From contig NC_079885.1 in assembly GCF_029227915.1 (NCBI RefSeq), positions 310,001-374,000 on the forward strand: 64,000 bases of DNA. Reading direction: 5' to 3'. Below are positions 49,201 to 61,900 of this stretch, piece by piece. Position numbers and translations under genes: made by a program. Every line of letters begins with the position of its first letter. Positions within the stretch are counted from its first letter, which is position 1. The DNA comes from Hydractinia symbiolongicarpus (Eukaryota > Cnidaria > Hydrozoa > Anthoathecata > Hydractiniidae). The notes under the pieces were generated by a model. It did no database searches, was not told the DNA's origin, and saw only the letters and a program-made list of their open reading frames with translations.

Positions 49201-52200
49201 GACGCTGAATAAAAGAAGTTTAATCGCCGGCAAACGAAAACCCGCCATTTCCTGTAAACCCCAGACTCGGCCCGCATAGTCAAAAGTATACAAAGAAAGT
49301 CCCCAGGGAGTAAACTCATTTCCCGAACGATTTTTTAAATTATTTTTTCAGCACTAAAACGCATGAGACTTGTAGTTTTTAAAAATGTTTTCATTTTTGA
49401 TGAGACGCTGAATAAAAGAAGTTTAATCGCCGGCAAACGAAAACCCGCGATTTCCCGTAAATCCCGGGCTTGGCCGTATAGTCAAAAGTATACAAAGAAA
49501 GTACCCAGGGAGTAAACTCATTTCCCGAACGATTTTTTAAATTACTTTTTCACCACTAAAACGCATGAGACTTGTAGTTTTTAAAAATGTTTTCATTTTT
49601 GATGAGACGCTGAATGAAAGAAGTTTAATCGCCGGCAAACGAAAACCTGCGATTTCCCGTAAATCCTGGACTCGGCCCGTATAGTCAATAGTATACAAAG
49701 AAAGTACACAGGGAGTAAACTCATTTCCAGAACGATTTTTTAAATTATTATTTCACCACAAAAGCCCATGAGACTTGTAGTTTTTAAAAATGTTTTCATT
49801 TTTGATGAGACGCTGAATAAAAGAAGTTTAATCGCCGGCAAACGAAAACCCGCGATTTCCCGTAAATCCCGGACTCGGCCCGTATAGTTAAAAGTATACA
49901 AGGAAAGTACCCAGTGAGTAAACTTATTTCCCGAACGAATTTTTAAATTATTTTTTCACCACTAAAACGTATGAGACTTGTAATTTTCAAAAATGTTTTC
50001 ATTTTTGATGAGACGCTGAATAAAAGAAGTTTAATCGCCGGCAAACGAAAAACTGCGATTTCCCGTAAATCCCGGACTCGGCCCGTATAGTCAAAAGTAT
50101 ACAAAGAAAGTACCCAGGGTGTAAACTCATTTCCCGAACGATTTTTTAAATTATTTTTTCACCACTAAAACGCATGAGACTTGTAGTTTTCAAGAATGTT
50201 TTCATTTTTGATGAGACGCTGAATAAAAGCAGTTTAATCGCCGGCAAACGAAAACCTGCGATTTCCCGTAAATCCCGGACTCGGCCCGTATAGTCAAAAG
50301 TATACAAAGAAAGTACCCAGGGAGTAAACTCATTTCCAGAACGATTTTTTAAATTATTTTTTCACCACTAAAACGCATAAGACTTGTAGTTTTTAAAAAT
50401 GTTTTCATTTTTGATGAGACGCTGAATAAATGAAGTTTAATCGCCGGCAAACGAAAACCTGCGATTTCCCGTAAATCCTGGACTCGGCCCGTATAGTCAA
50501 AAGTATACAAAGAAAGTACCCAGGGAGTAAACTCATTTCCCAAACGATTTTTTAAATTATTATTTCACCACTAAAGCCCATGAGACTTGTAGTTTTTAAA
50601 AATGTTTTCATTTTTGATGAGACGCTGAATAAAAGAAGTTTAATCGCCGGCAAACGAAAACCCGCGATTTCCCGTAAATCCCGGACTCGGCCCGTATAGT
50701 TAAAAGTATAAAAGGAAAGTACCCAGTGAGTAAACTCATTTCCCGAACGAATTTTTAAATTATTTTTTCACCACTAAAACGTATGAGACTTGTAGTTTTC
50801 AAAAATGTTTTCATTTTTGATGAGACGCTGAATAAAAGAAGTTTAATCGCCGGCAAACGGAAACCTGCGATTTCCCGTAAATCCCGGTCTCGGCCCGTAT
50901 AGTCAAAAGTATACAAAGAAAGTACCCAGGGTGTAAACTCATTTCCCGAACGATTTTTTAAATTATTTTTTCACCACTAAAACGCATGAGACTTGTAGTT
51001 TTCAAAAATGTTTTCATTTTTGATGAGACGCTGAATAAAAGAAGTTTAATCGCCGGCAAACGAAAACCTGTGATTTCCCGTAAATCCCGTACTCGGTCCG
51101 TATAGTCAAAAGTATACAAAGAAAGTATCCAGGGTGTAAACTCATTTCCCGAACGATTTTTTAAATTATTATTTCACCACTAAAACGCATGAGACTTGTA
51201 GTTTTCAAAAATGTTTTCATTTTTGATGAGACGCTGAATAAAAGAAGTTTAATCGCCGGCAAACGAAAACCCGCCATTTCCTGTAAACCCCAGACTCGGC
51301 CCGCATAGTCAAAAGTATACAAAGAAAGTACCCAGGGAGTAAACTCATTTCCAGAACGATTTTTTAATTTATTATTTCACCACTAAAGCCCATGAGACTT
51401 GTAGTTTTTAAAAATGTTTTCATTTTTGATGAGACGCTGAATAAAAGAAGTTTAATCGCCGGCAAACGAAAACCCGCGATTTCCCGTAAATCCCGGACTC
51501 GGCCCGTATAGTTAAAAGTATACAAGGAAAGTACCCAGTGAGTAAACTCATTTCCCGAACGAATTTTTAAATTATTTTTTCACCACTAAAACGTATGAGA
51601 CTTGTAGTTTTCAAGAATGTTTTCATTTTTGATGAGACGCTGAATAAAAGCAGTTTAATCGCCGGCAAACGAAAACCTGCGATTTCCCGTAAATCCCGGA
51701 CTCGGCCCGTATAGTCAAAAGTATACAAAGAAAGTACCCAGGGAGTAAACTCATTTCCAGAACGATTTTTTAAATTATTTTTTCACCACTAAAACGCATA
51801 AGACTTGTAGTTTTTAAAAATGTTTTCATTTTTGATGAGACGCTGAATAAAAGAAGTTTAATCGCCGGCAAACGAAAACCCGCGATTTCCCGTAAATCCC
51901 GGGCTTGGCCGTATAGTCAAAAGTATACAAAGAAAGTACCCAGGGTGTAAACTCATTTCCCGAACGATTTTTTAAATTTTTTTTTCACCACTAAAACGCA
52001 TGAGACTTGTAGTTTTCAAGAATGTTTTCATTTTTGATGAGACGCTGAATAAAAGCAGTTTAATCGCCGGCAAACGAAAACCTGCGATTTCCCGTAAATC
52101 CCGGACTCGGCCCGTATAGTCAAAAGTATACAAAGAAAGTACCCAGGGAGTAAACTCATTTCCAGAACGATTTTTTAAATTATTTTTTCACCACTAAAAC

Positions 52201-53630
52201 GCATAAGACTTGTAGTTTTTAAAAATGTTTTCATTTTTGATGAGACGCTGAATAAAAGAAGTTTAATCGCCGGCAAACGAAAATCCGCGATTTCCCGTAA
52301 ATCCCGGGCTTGGCCGTATAGTCAAAAGTATATAAAGAAAGTACCCAGGGAGTAAACTCATTTCCCGAGCGATTTTTTAAATTACTTTTCACCACTAAAA
52401 CGCATGAGACTTGTAGTTTTTAAAAATGTTTTCATTTTTGATGAGACGCTGAATGAAAGAAGTTTAATCGCCGGCAAACGAAAACCTGCGATTTCCCGTA
52501 AATCCTGGACTCGGCCCGTATAGTCAAAAGTATACAAAGAAAGTACCCAGGGATTAAACTCATTTCCCAAACGATTTTTTAAATTATTATTTCACCACTA
52601 AAGCCCATGAGACTTGTAGTTTTTAAAAATGTTTTCATTTTTGATGAGACGCTGAATAAAAGAAGTTTAATCGCCGGCAAACGAAAACCCGCGATTTCCC
52701 GTAAATCCCGGACTCGGCCCGTATAGTTAAAAGTATACAAGGAAAGTACCCAGTGAGTAAACTCATTTCCCGAACGATTTTTTAAATTATTTTTTCACCA
52801 CTAAAACGCATGAGACTTGTAGTTTTCAAAAATGTTTTCATTTTTGATGAGACGCTGAATAAAAGAAGTTTAATCGCCGGCAAACGAAAACCTGTGATTT
52901 CCCGTAAATCCCGTACTCGGTCCGTATAGTCAAAAGTATACAAAGAAAGTATCCAGGGTGTAAACTCATTTCCCGAACGATTTTTTAAATTATTATTTCA
53001 CCACTAAAACGCATGAGACTTGTAGTTTTCAAAAATGTTTTCATTTTTGATGAGACGCTGAATAAAAGAAGTTTAATCGCCGGCAAACGAAAACCCGCCA
53101 TTTCCTGTAAACCCCAGACTCGGCCCGCATAGTCAAAAGTATACAAAGAAAGTCCCCAGGGAGTAAACTCATTTCCCGAACGATTTTTTAAATTATTTTT
53201 TCAGCACTAAAACGCATGAGACTTGTAGTTTTCAAGAATGTTTTCATTTTTGATGAGACGCTGAATAAAATTAGTTTAATCGCCGGCAAACGAAAACCTG
53301 CGATTTCCCGTAAATCCCGGACTCGGCCCGTATAGTCAATAGTATACAAAGAAAGTACCCAGGGAGTAAACTCATTTCCAGAACGATTTTTTAAATTATT
53401 TTTTCACCACTAAAACGCATAAGACTTGTAGTTTTTAAAAATGTTTTCATTTTTGATGTGACGCTGAATAAAAGAAGTTTAATCGCCGGCAAACGAAAAC
53501 CCGCGATCTCCAGTAAATCCCGGGCTTGGCTGTATAGTCAAAAGTATACAAAGAAAGTACCCAGGGAGTAAACTCATTTCCCGAACGATTTTTTAAATTA
53601 TTTTTTCACCACTAAAACGCATAAGACTTG
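46241..53630 (+). repeat. Shuffled domain of right-half monomer types
   Basis: About 36 monomers reuse five types in changing order: CATAAGAC with the 1-bp-shorter tail GGGCTTGGCCGTATAG, CTGAATGAAAG with CCTGGACTCGG, AAAGCCCATGAG ending TAGTTAAAAG, CAAGGAAAG/CAGTGAG/GAACGAATTTTT, and CCCGCCATTTCCTGTAAAC with CCCGCATAG. Two neighbours at about 46,650-47,060 are almost identical. A 17-monomer-offset match (3,447 bp) joins about 48,480-49,020 to 51,930-52,470. It is anchored on GTATATAAAG (48,881 and 52,328) and a shortened TTACTTTTCACC. I found no single stable HOR across the domain. Confidence 0.75.
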
Positions 53631-55830
53631 TAGTTTTTAAAAATGTTTTCATTTTTGATGAGACGCTGAATAAAAGAAGTTTAATCGCCGGCAAACGAAA
53701 ACCCGCGATTTCCCGTAAATCCCGGGCTTGGCCGTATAGTCAAAAGTATACAAAGAAAGTACCCAGGGAGTAAACTCATTTCCCGAACGATTTTTTAAAT
53801 TACTTTTTCACCACTAAAACGCATGAGACTTGTAGTTTTTAAAAATGTTTTCATTTTTGATGAGACGCTGAATGAAAGAAGTTTAATCGCCGGCAAACGA
53901 AAACCTGCGATTTCCCGTAAATCCTGGACTCGGCCCGTATAGTCAAAAGTATACAAAGAAAGTACCCAGGGAGTAAACTCATTTCCCAAACGATTTTTTA
54001 AATTATTATTTCACCACTAAAGCCCATGAGACTTGTAGTTTTTAAAAATGTTTTCATTTTTGATGAGACACTGAATAAAAGAAGTTTAATCGCCGGCAAA
54101 CGAAAACCCGCGATTTCCCGTAAATCCCGGACTCGGCCCGTATAGTTAAAAGTATACAAGGAAAGTATCCAGTGAGTAAACTCATTTCCCGAACGAATTT
54201 TTAAATTATTTTTTCACCACTAAAACGCATGAGACTTGTAGTTTTTAAAAATGTTTTCATTTTTGATGAGACGCTGAATAAAAGAAGTTTAATCGCCGGC
54301 AAACGAAAACCTGTGATTTCCCGTAAATCCCGTACTCGGTCCGTATAGTCAAAAGTATACAAAGAAAGTATCCAGGGTGTAAACTCATTTCCCGAACGAT
54401 TTTTTAAATTATTATTTCACCACTAAAACGCATGAGACTTGTAGTTTTCAAAAATGTTTTCATTTTTGATAAAACGCTGAATAAAAGAAGTTTAATCGCC
54501 GGCAAACGAAAACCCGCCATTTCCTGTAAACCCCAGACTCGGCCCGCATAGTCAAAAGTATACAAAGAAAGTCCCCAGGGAGTAAACTCATTTCCCGAAC
54601 GATTTTTTAAATTATTTTTTCAGCACTAAAACGCATGAGACTTGTAGTTTTCAAGAATGTTTTCATTTTTGATGAGACACTGAATAAAAGCAGTTTAATC
54701 GCCGGCAAACGAAAACCTGCGATTTCCCGTAAATCCCGGACTCGGCCCGTATAGTCAATAGTATACAAAGAAAGTACCCAGGGAGTAAACTCATTTCCAG
54801 AACGATTTTTTAAATTATTTTTTCACCACTAAAACGCATAAGACTTGTAGTTTTTAAAAATGTTTTCATTTTTGATGAGACGCTGAATAAAAGAAGTTTA
54901 ATCGCCGGCAAACGAAAACCCGCGATTTCCCGTAAATCCCGGGAATTGGCCGTATAGTCAAAAGTATACAAAGAAAGTACCCAGGGAGTAAACTCATTTC
55001 CCGAACGATTTTTTAAATTACTTTTTCACCACTAAAACGCATGAGACTTGTAGTTTTTAAAAATGTTTTCAATTTTGATGAGACGCTGAATGAAAGAAGT
55101 TTAATCGCCGGCAAACGAAAACCTGCGATTTCCCGTAAATCCTGGACTCGGCCCGTATAGTCAAAAGTATACAAAGAAAGTACCCAGGGAGTAAACTCAT
55201 TTCCCAAACGATTTTTTAAATTATTATTTCACCACTAAAGCCCATGAGACTTGTAGTTTTTAAAAATGTTTTCATTTTTGATGAGACGCTGAATAAAAGA
55301 AGTTTAATCGCCGGCAAACGAAAACCCGCGATTACCCGTAAATCCCGGACTCGGCCCGTATAGTTAAAGGTATACAAGGAAAGTACCCAGTGAGTAAACT
55401 CATTTCCCGAACGAATTTTTAAATTATTTTTTCACCACTAAAACGTAGGAGACTTGTAGTTTTCAAAAATGTTTTCATTTTTGATGAGACGCTGAATAAA
55501 AGAAGTTTAATCGCCGGCAAACGAAAACCCGCGATTTCCCGTAAAGCCCGGACTCGGCCCGTATAGTCAAAAGTATACAAAGAAAGTACCCAGGGAGTAA
55601 ACTCATTTCCCGAACGATTTTTTAAATTATTTTTTCACCACTAAAACGCATGAGACTTGTAGTTTTGAAAAATGTTTTCATTTTTGATGAGACGCTGAAT
55701 AAAAGAAGTTTAATCGCCGGCAAACGAAAACCTGTGATTTCCCGTAAATCCCGTACTCGGCCCGTATAGTCAAAAGTATAATAAGAAAGTACCCAGGGTG
55801 TAAACTCATTTCCCGAACGATTTTTTAAAT
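53630..55830 (+). repeat. First copy of a 24-monomer-offset duplication (4,867 bp; second copy 58,497-60,697)
   Basis: About 11 monomers match at exactly 4,867 bp through many anchors: GATAAAACGCTG (54,471 and 59,338), GAGACACTG (54,678 and 59,545), GGGAATTGGCC (54,941 and 59,808), GATTACCCG (55,330 and 60,197), CGTAGGAGAC (55,444 and 60,311) and GTATAATAAG (55,776 and 60,643). The constant offset shows no net indel across 2.2 kb. Both ends fall inside monomers. Confidence 0.85.
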
Positions 55831-58590
55831 TATTATTTCACCACTAAAACGCATGAGACTTGTAGTTTTCAAAAATGTTTTCATTTTTGATGAGACGCTG
55901 AATAAAAGAAGTTTAATCGCCGGCAAACGAAAACCCGCCATTTCCTGTAAACCCCAGACTCGGCCCGCATAGTCAAAAGTATACAAAGAAAGTCCCCAGG
56001 GAGTAAACTCATTTCCCGAACGATTTTTTAAATTATTTTTTCAGCACTAAAACGCATGAGACTTGTAGTTTTCAAGAATGTTTTCATTTTTGATGAGACG
56101 CTGAATAAAATTAGTTTAATCGCCGGCAAACGAAAACCTGCGATTTCCCGTAAATCCCGGACTCGGCCCGTATAGTCAATAGTATACAAAGAAAGTACCC
56201 AGGGAGTAAACTCATTTCCAGAACGATTTTTTAAATTATTTTTTCACCACTAAAACGCATAAGACTTGTAGTTTTTAAAAATGTTTTCATTTTTGATGAG
56301 ACGCTGAATAAAAGAAGTTTAATCGCCGGCAAACGAAAACCCGCGATTTCCCGTAAATCCCGGGCTTGGCTGTATAGTCAAAAGTATACAAAGAAAGTAC
56401 CCAGGGAGTAAACTCATTTCCCGAACGATTTTTTAAATTATTTTTTCACCACTAAAACGCATAAGACTTGTAGTTTTTAAAAATGTTTTCATTTTTGATG
56501 AGACGCTGAATAAAAGAAGTTTAATCGCCGGCAAACGAAAACCCGCGATTTCCCGTAAATCCCGGGCTTGGCCGTATAGTCAAAAGTATACAAAGAAAGT
56601 ACCCAGGGAGTAAACTCATTTCCCGAACGATTTTTTAAATTACTTTTTCACCACTAAAACGCATGAGACTTGTAGTTTTTAAAAATGTTTTCATTTTTGA
56701 TGAGACGCTGAATAAAAGAAGTTTAATCGCCGGCAAACGAAAACCCGCGATTTCCCGTAAATCCCGGGAATTGGCCGTATAGTCAAAAGTATACAAAGAA
56801 AGTACCCAGGGAGTAAACTCATTTCCCGAACGATTTTTTAAATTACTTTTTCACCACTAAAACGCATGAGACTTGTAGTTTTTAAAAATGTTTTCAATTT
56901 TGATGAGACGCTGAATGAAAGAAGTTTAATCGCCGGCAAACGAAAACCTGCGATTTCCCGTAAATCCTGGACTCGGCCCGTATAGTCAAAAGTATACAAA
57001 GAAAGTACCCAGGGAGTAAACTCATTTCCCAAACGATTTTTTAAATTATTATTTCACCACTAAAGCCCATGAGACTTGTAGTTTTTAAAAATGTTTTCAT
57101 TTTTGATGAGACGCTGAATAAAAGAAGTTTAATCGCCGGCAAACGAAAACCCGCGATTACCCGTAAATCCCGGACTCGGCCCGTATAGTTAAAGGTATAC
57201 AAGGAAAGTACCCAGTGAGTAAACTCATTTCCCGAACGAATTTTTAAATTATTTTTTCACCACTAAAACGTAGGAGACTTGTAGTTTTCAAAAATGTTTT
57301 CATTTTTGATGAGACGCTGAATAAAAGAAGTTTAATCGCCGGCAAACGAAAACCCGCGATTTCCCGTAAAGCCCGGACTCGGCCCGTATAGTCAAAAGTA
57401 TACAAAGAAAGTACCCAGGGAGTAAACTCATTTCCCGAACGATTTTTTAAATTATTTTTTCACCACTAAAACGCATGAGACTTGTAGTTTTGAAAAATGT
57501 TTTCATTTTTGATGAGACGCTGAATAAAAGAAGTTTAATCGCCGGCAAACGAAAACCTGTGATTTCCCGTAAATCCCGTACTCGGCCCGTATAGTCAAAA
57601 GTATAATAAGAAAGTACCCAGGGTGTAAACTCATTTCCCGAACGATTTTTTAAATTATTATTTCACCACTAAAACGCATGAGACTTGTAGTTTTCAAAAA
57701 TGTTTTCATTTTTGATGAGACGCTGAATAAAAGAAGTTTAATCGCCGGCAAACGAAAACCCGCCATTTCCTGTAAACCCCAGACTCGGCCCGCATAGTCA
57801 AAAGTATACAAAGAAAGTCCCCAGGGAGTAAACTCATTTCCCGAACGATTTTTTAAATTATTTTTTCAGCACTAAAACGCATGAGACTTGTAGTTTTCAA
57901 GAATGTTTTCATTTTTGATGAGACGCTGAATAAAATTAGTTTAATCGCCGGCAAACGAAAACCTGCGATTTCCCGTAAATCCCGGACTCGGCCCGTATAG
58001 TCAATAGTATACAAAGAAAGTACCCAGGGAGTAAACTCATTTCCAGAACGATTTTTTAAATTATTTTTTCACCACTAAAACGCATAAGACTTGTAGTTTT
58101 TAAAAATGTTTTCATTTTTGATGAGACGCTGAATAAAAGAAGTTTAATCGCCGGCAAACGAAAACCCGCGATTTCCCGTAAATCCCGGGCTTGGCTGTAT
58201 AGTCAAAAGTATACAAAGAAAGTACCCAGGGAGTAAACTCATTTCCCGAACGATTTTTTAAATTATTTTTTCACCACTAAAACGCATAAGACTTGTAGTT
58301 TTTAAAAATGTTTTCATTTTTGATGAGACGCTGAATAAAAGAAGTTTAATCGCCGGCAAACGAAAACCCGCGATTTCCCGTAAATCCCGGGCTTGGCCGT
58401 ATAGTCAAAAGTATACAAAGAAAGTACCCAGGGAGTAAACTCATTTCCCGAACGATTTTTTAAATTACTTTTTCACCACTAAAACGCATGAGACTTGTAG
58501 TTTTTAAAAATGTTTTCATTTTTGATGAGACGCTGAATAAAAGAAGTTTAATCGCCGGCAAACGAAAACCCGCGATTTCCCGTAAATCCC
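54941..58590 (+). repeat. Nine-monomer tandem duplication, 1,825 bp (54941-56765 and 56766-58590)
   Basis: Two directly adjacent units agree at every point I compared. Anchors at 1,825 bp are GGGAATTGGCC (54,941 and 56,766), TTTTCAATTTTG, GATTACCCG (55,330 and 57,155), CGTAGGAGAC (55,444 and 57,269), GTATAATAAG (55,776 and 57,601), TAAAATTAG (TTAG at 56,111 and 57,936) and GGCTTGGCTGTATAG. The unit after 58,591 starts with GGGCTTGGCC instead, so there are two copies, not three. This is the clearest young amplification in the window. Confidence 0.88.
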
Positions 58591-61500
58591 GGGCTTGGCC
58601 GTATAGTCAAAAGTATACAAAGAAAGTACCCAGGGAGTAAACTCATTTCCCGAACGATTTTTTAAATTACTTTTTCACCACTAAAACGCATGAGACTTGT
58701 AGTTTTTAAAAATGTTTTCATTTTTGATGAGACGCTGAATGAAAGAAGTTTAATCGCCGGCAAACGAAAACCTGCGATTTCCCGTAAATCCTGGACTCGG
58801 CCCGTATAGTCAAAAGTATACAAAGAAAGTACCCAGGGAGTAAACTCATTTCCCAAACGATTTTTTAAATTATTATTTCACCACTAAAGCCCATGAGACT
58901 TGTAGTTTTTAAAAATGTTTTCATTTTTGATGAGACACTGAATAAAAGAAGTTTAATCGCCGGCAAACGAAAACCCGCGATTTCCCGTAAATCCCGGACT
59001 CGGCCCGTATAGTTAAAAGTATACAAGGAAAGTATCCAGTGAGTAAACTCATTTCCCGAACGAATTTTTAAATTATTTTTTCACCACTAAAACGCATGAG
59101 ACTTGTAGTTTTTAAAAATGTTTTCATTTTTGATGAGACGCTGAATAAAAGAAGTTTAATCGCCGGCAAACGAAAACCTGTGATTTCCCGTAAATCCCGT
59201 ACTCGGTCCGTATAGTCAAAAGTATACAAAGAAAGTATCCAGGGTGTAAACTCATTTCCCGAACGATTTTTTAAATTATTATTTCACCACTAAAACGCAT
59301 GAGACTTGTAGTTTTCAAAAATGTTTTCATTTTTGATAAAACGCTGAATAAAAGAAGTTTAATCGCCGGCAAACGAAAACCCGCCATTTCCTGTAAACCC
59401 CAGACTCGGCCCGCATAGTCAAAAGTATACAAAGAAAGTCCCCAGGGAGTAAACTCATTTCCCGAACGATTTTTTAAATTATTTTTTCAGCACTAAAACG
59501 CATGAGACTTGTTGTTTTCAAGAATGTTTTCATTTTTGATGAGACACTGAATAAAAGCAGTTTAATCGCCGGCAAACGAAAACCTGCGATTTCCCGTAAA
59601 TCACGGACTCGGCCCGTATAGTCAATAGTATACAAAGAAAGTACCCAGGGAGTAAACTCATTTCCAGAACGATTTTTTAAATTATTTTTTCACCACTAAA
59701 ACGCATAAGACTTGTAGTTTTTAAAAATGTTTTCATTTTTGATGAGACGCTGAATAAAAGAAGTTTAATCGCCGGCAAACGAAAACCCGCGATTTCCCGT
59801 AAATCCCGGGAATTGGCCGTATAGTCAAAAGTATACAAAGAAAGTACCCAGGGAGTAAACTCATTTCCCGAACGATTTTTTAAATTACTTTTTCACCACT
59901 AAAACGCATGAGACTTGTAGTTTTTAAAAATGTTTTCAATTTTGATGAGACGCTGAATGAAAGAAGTTTAATCGCGGGCAAACGAAAACCTGCGATTTCC
60001 CGTAAATCCTGGACTCGGCCCGTATAGTCAAAAGTATACAAAGAAAGTACCCAGGGAGTAAACTCATTTCCCAAACGATTTTTTAAATTATTATTTCACC
60101 ACTAAAGCCCATGAGACTTGTAGTTTTTAAAAATGTTTTCATTTTTGATGAGACGCTGAATAAAAGAAGTTTAATCGCCGGCAAACGAAAACCCGCGATT
60201 ACCCGTAAATCCCGGACTCGGCCCGTATAGTTAAAGGTATACAAGGAAAGTACCCAGTGAGTAAACTCATTTCCCGAACGAATTTTTAAATTATTTTTTC
60301 ACCACTAAAACGTAGGAGACTTGTAGTTTTCAAAAATGTTTTCATTTTTGATGAGACGCTGAATAAAAGAAGTTTAATCGCCGGCAAACGAAAACCCGCG
60401 ATTTCCCGTAAAGCCCGGACTCGGCCCGTATAGTCAAAAGTATACAAAGAAAGTACCCAGGGAGTAAACTCATTTCCCGAACGATTTTTTAAATTATTTT
60501 TTCACCACTAAAACGCATGAGACTTGTAGTTTTGAAAAATGTTTTCATTTTTGATGAGACGCTGAATAAAAGAAGTTTAATCGCCGGCAAACGAAAACCT
60601 GTGATTTCCCGTAAATCCCGTACTCGGCCCGTATAGTCAAAAGTATAATAAGAAAGTACCCAGGGTGTAAACTCATTTCCCGAACGATTTTTTAAATTAT
60701 TTTTTCACCACTAAAACGCATGAGACTTGTAGTTTTCAAAAATGTTTTCATTTTTGATGAGACGCTGAATAAAAGAAGTTTAATCGCCGGCAAACGAAAA
60801 CCTGTGATTTCCCGTAAATCCCGTACTCGGCCCGTATAGTCAAAAGTATAATAAGAAAGTACCCAGGGTGTAAACTCATTTCCCGAACGATTTTTTAAAT
60901 TATTATTTCACCACTAAAGCCCATGAGACTTGTAGTTTTTAAAAATGTTTTCATTTTTGATGAGACGCTGAATAAAAGAAGTTAAATAGCCGGCAAACGA
61001 AAACCCGCCATTTCCCGTAAACCCTGGACTCAGCCCGTATAATCAAAAGTATACAAAGAAAGTACCCAGGAAGTAAACTCATTTCCCGAACGATTTTTTA
61101 AATTATTTTTTCACCACTAAAACGCATGACACTTATAGTTTTCAAAAATGTTTTCATTTTTGATGAGACGCTGAATAAAAGAAGTTTAATCGCCGGCAAA
61201 CGAAAACCCGCCATTTCCCGTAAACCCCAGACTCAGCCCGCATAGTCAAAAGTATACAAAGAAAGTCCCCAGGGAGTAAACTCATTTCCCGAACGATTTT
61301 TTAAATTATTTTTTCAGCACTAAAACGCATGAGACTTGTAGTTTTTAAAAATGTTTTCATTTTTGATGAGACGCTGAATGAAAGAAGTTTAATCGCCGGC
61401 AAACGAAAACCTGCGATTTCCCGTAAATCCTGGACTCGGCCCGTATAGTCAAAAGTATACAAAGAAAGTACCCAGGGAGTAAACTCATTTCCCAAACGAT

Positions 61501-61900
61501 TTTTTAAATTATTATTTCACCACTAAAGCCCATGAGACTTGTAGTTTTTAAAAATGTTTTCAATTTTGATGAGACGCTGAATAAAAGAAGTTTAATCGCC
61601 GGCAAACGAAAACCCGCGATTTCTTGTAAATCCCGGACTCGGCCCGTATAGTTAAAAGTATACAAGGAAAGTACCCAGGGAGTAAACTCATTTCCTGAAC
61701 GATTTTTTAAATTACTTTTTTACCACTAAAACGCATGAGACTTGTAGTTTTTAAAAATGTTTTCATTTTTGATGAGACGCTGAATGAAAGAAGTTTAATC
61801 GCCGGCAAACGAAAACCTGCGATTTCCCGTAAATCCTGGACTCGGCCCGTATAGTCAAAAGTATACAAAGAAAGTACCCAGGGAGTAAACTCATTTCCCA
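58591..61900 (+). repeat. Second 4,867 bp-offset copy and following monomers
   Basis: Up to about 60,697 this is the partner of 53,630-55,830. Private differences include TTGTTGTTTTCAAG near 59,512, AATCACGGACTCGG near 59,600 and TCGCGGGCAAACG near 59,973. From 60,697 it departs with a second GTGATTT/CCCGTACTCGG copy. It then follows a CCCGCCATTTCC, CATGACACTT and CAGCAC series like that of 41-46 kb, and a monomer with TTTTCAATTTTG and GATTTCTTGTAAATC near 61,560-61,625. Confidence 0.75.
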
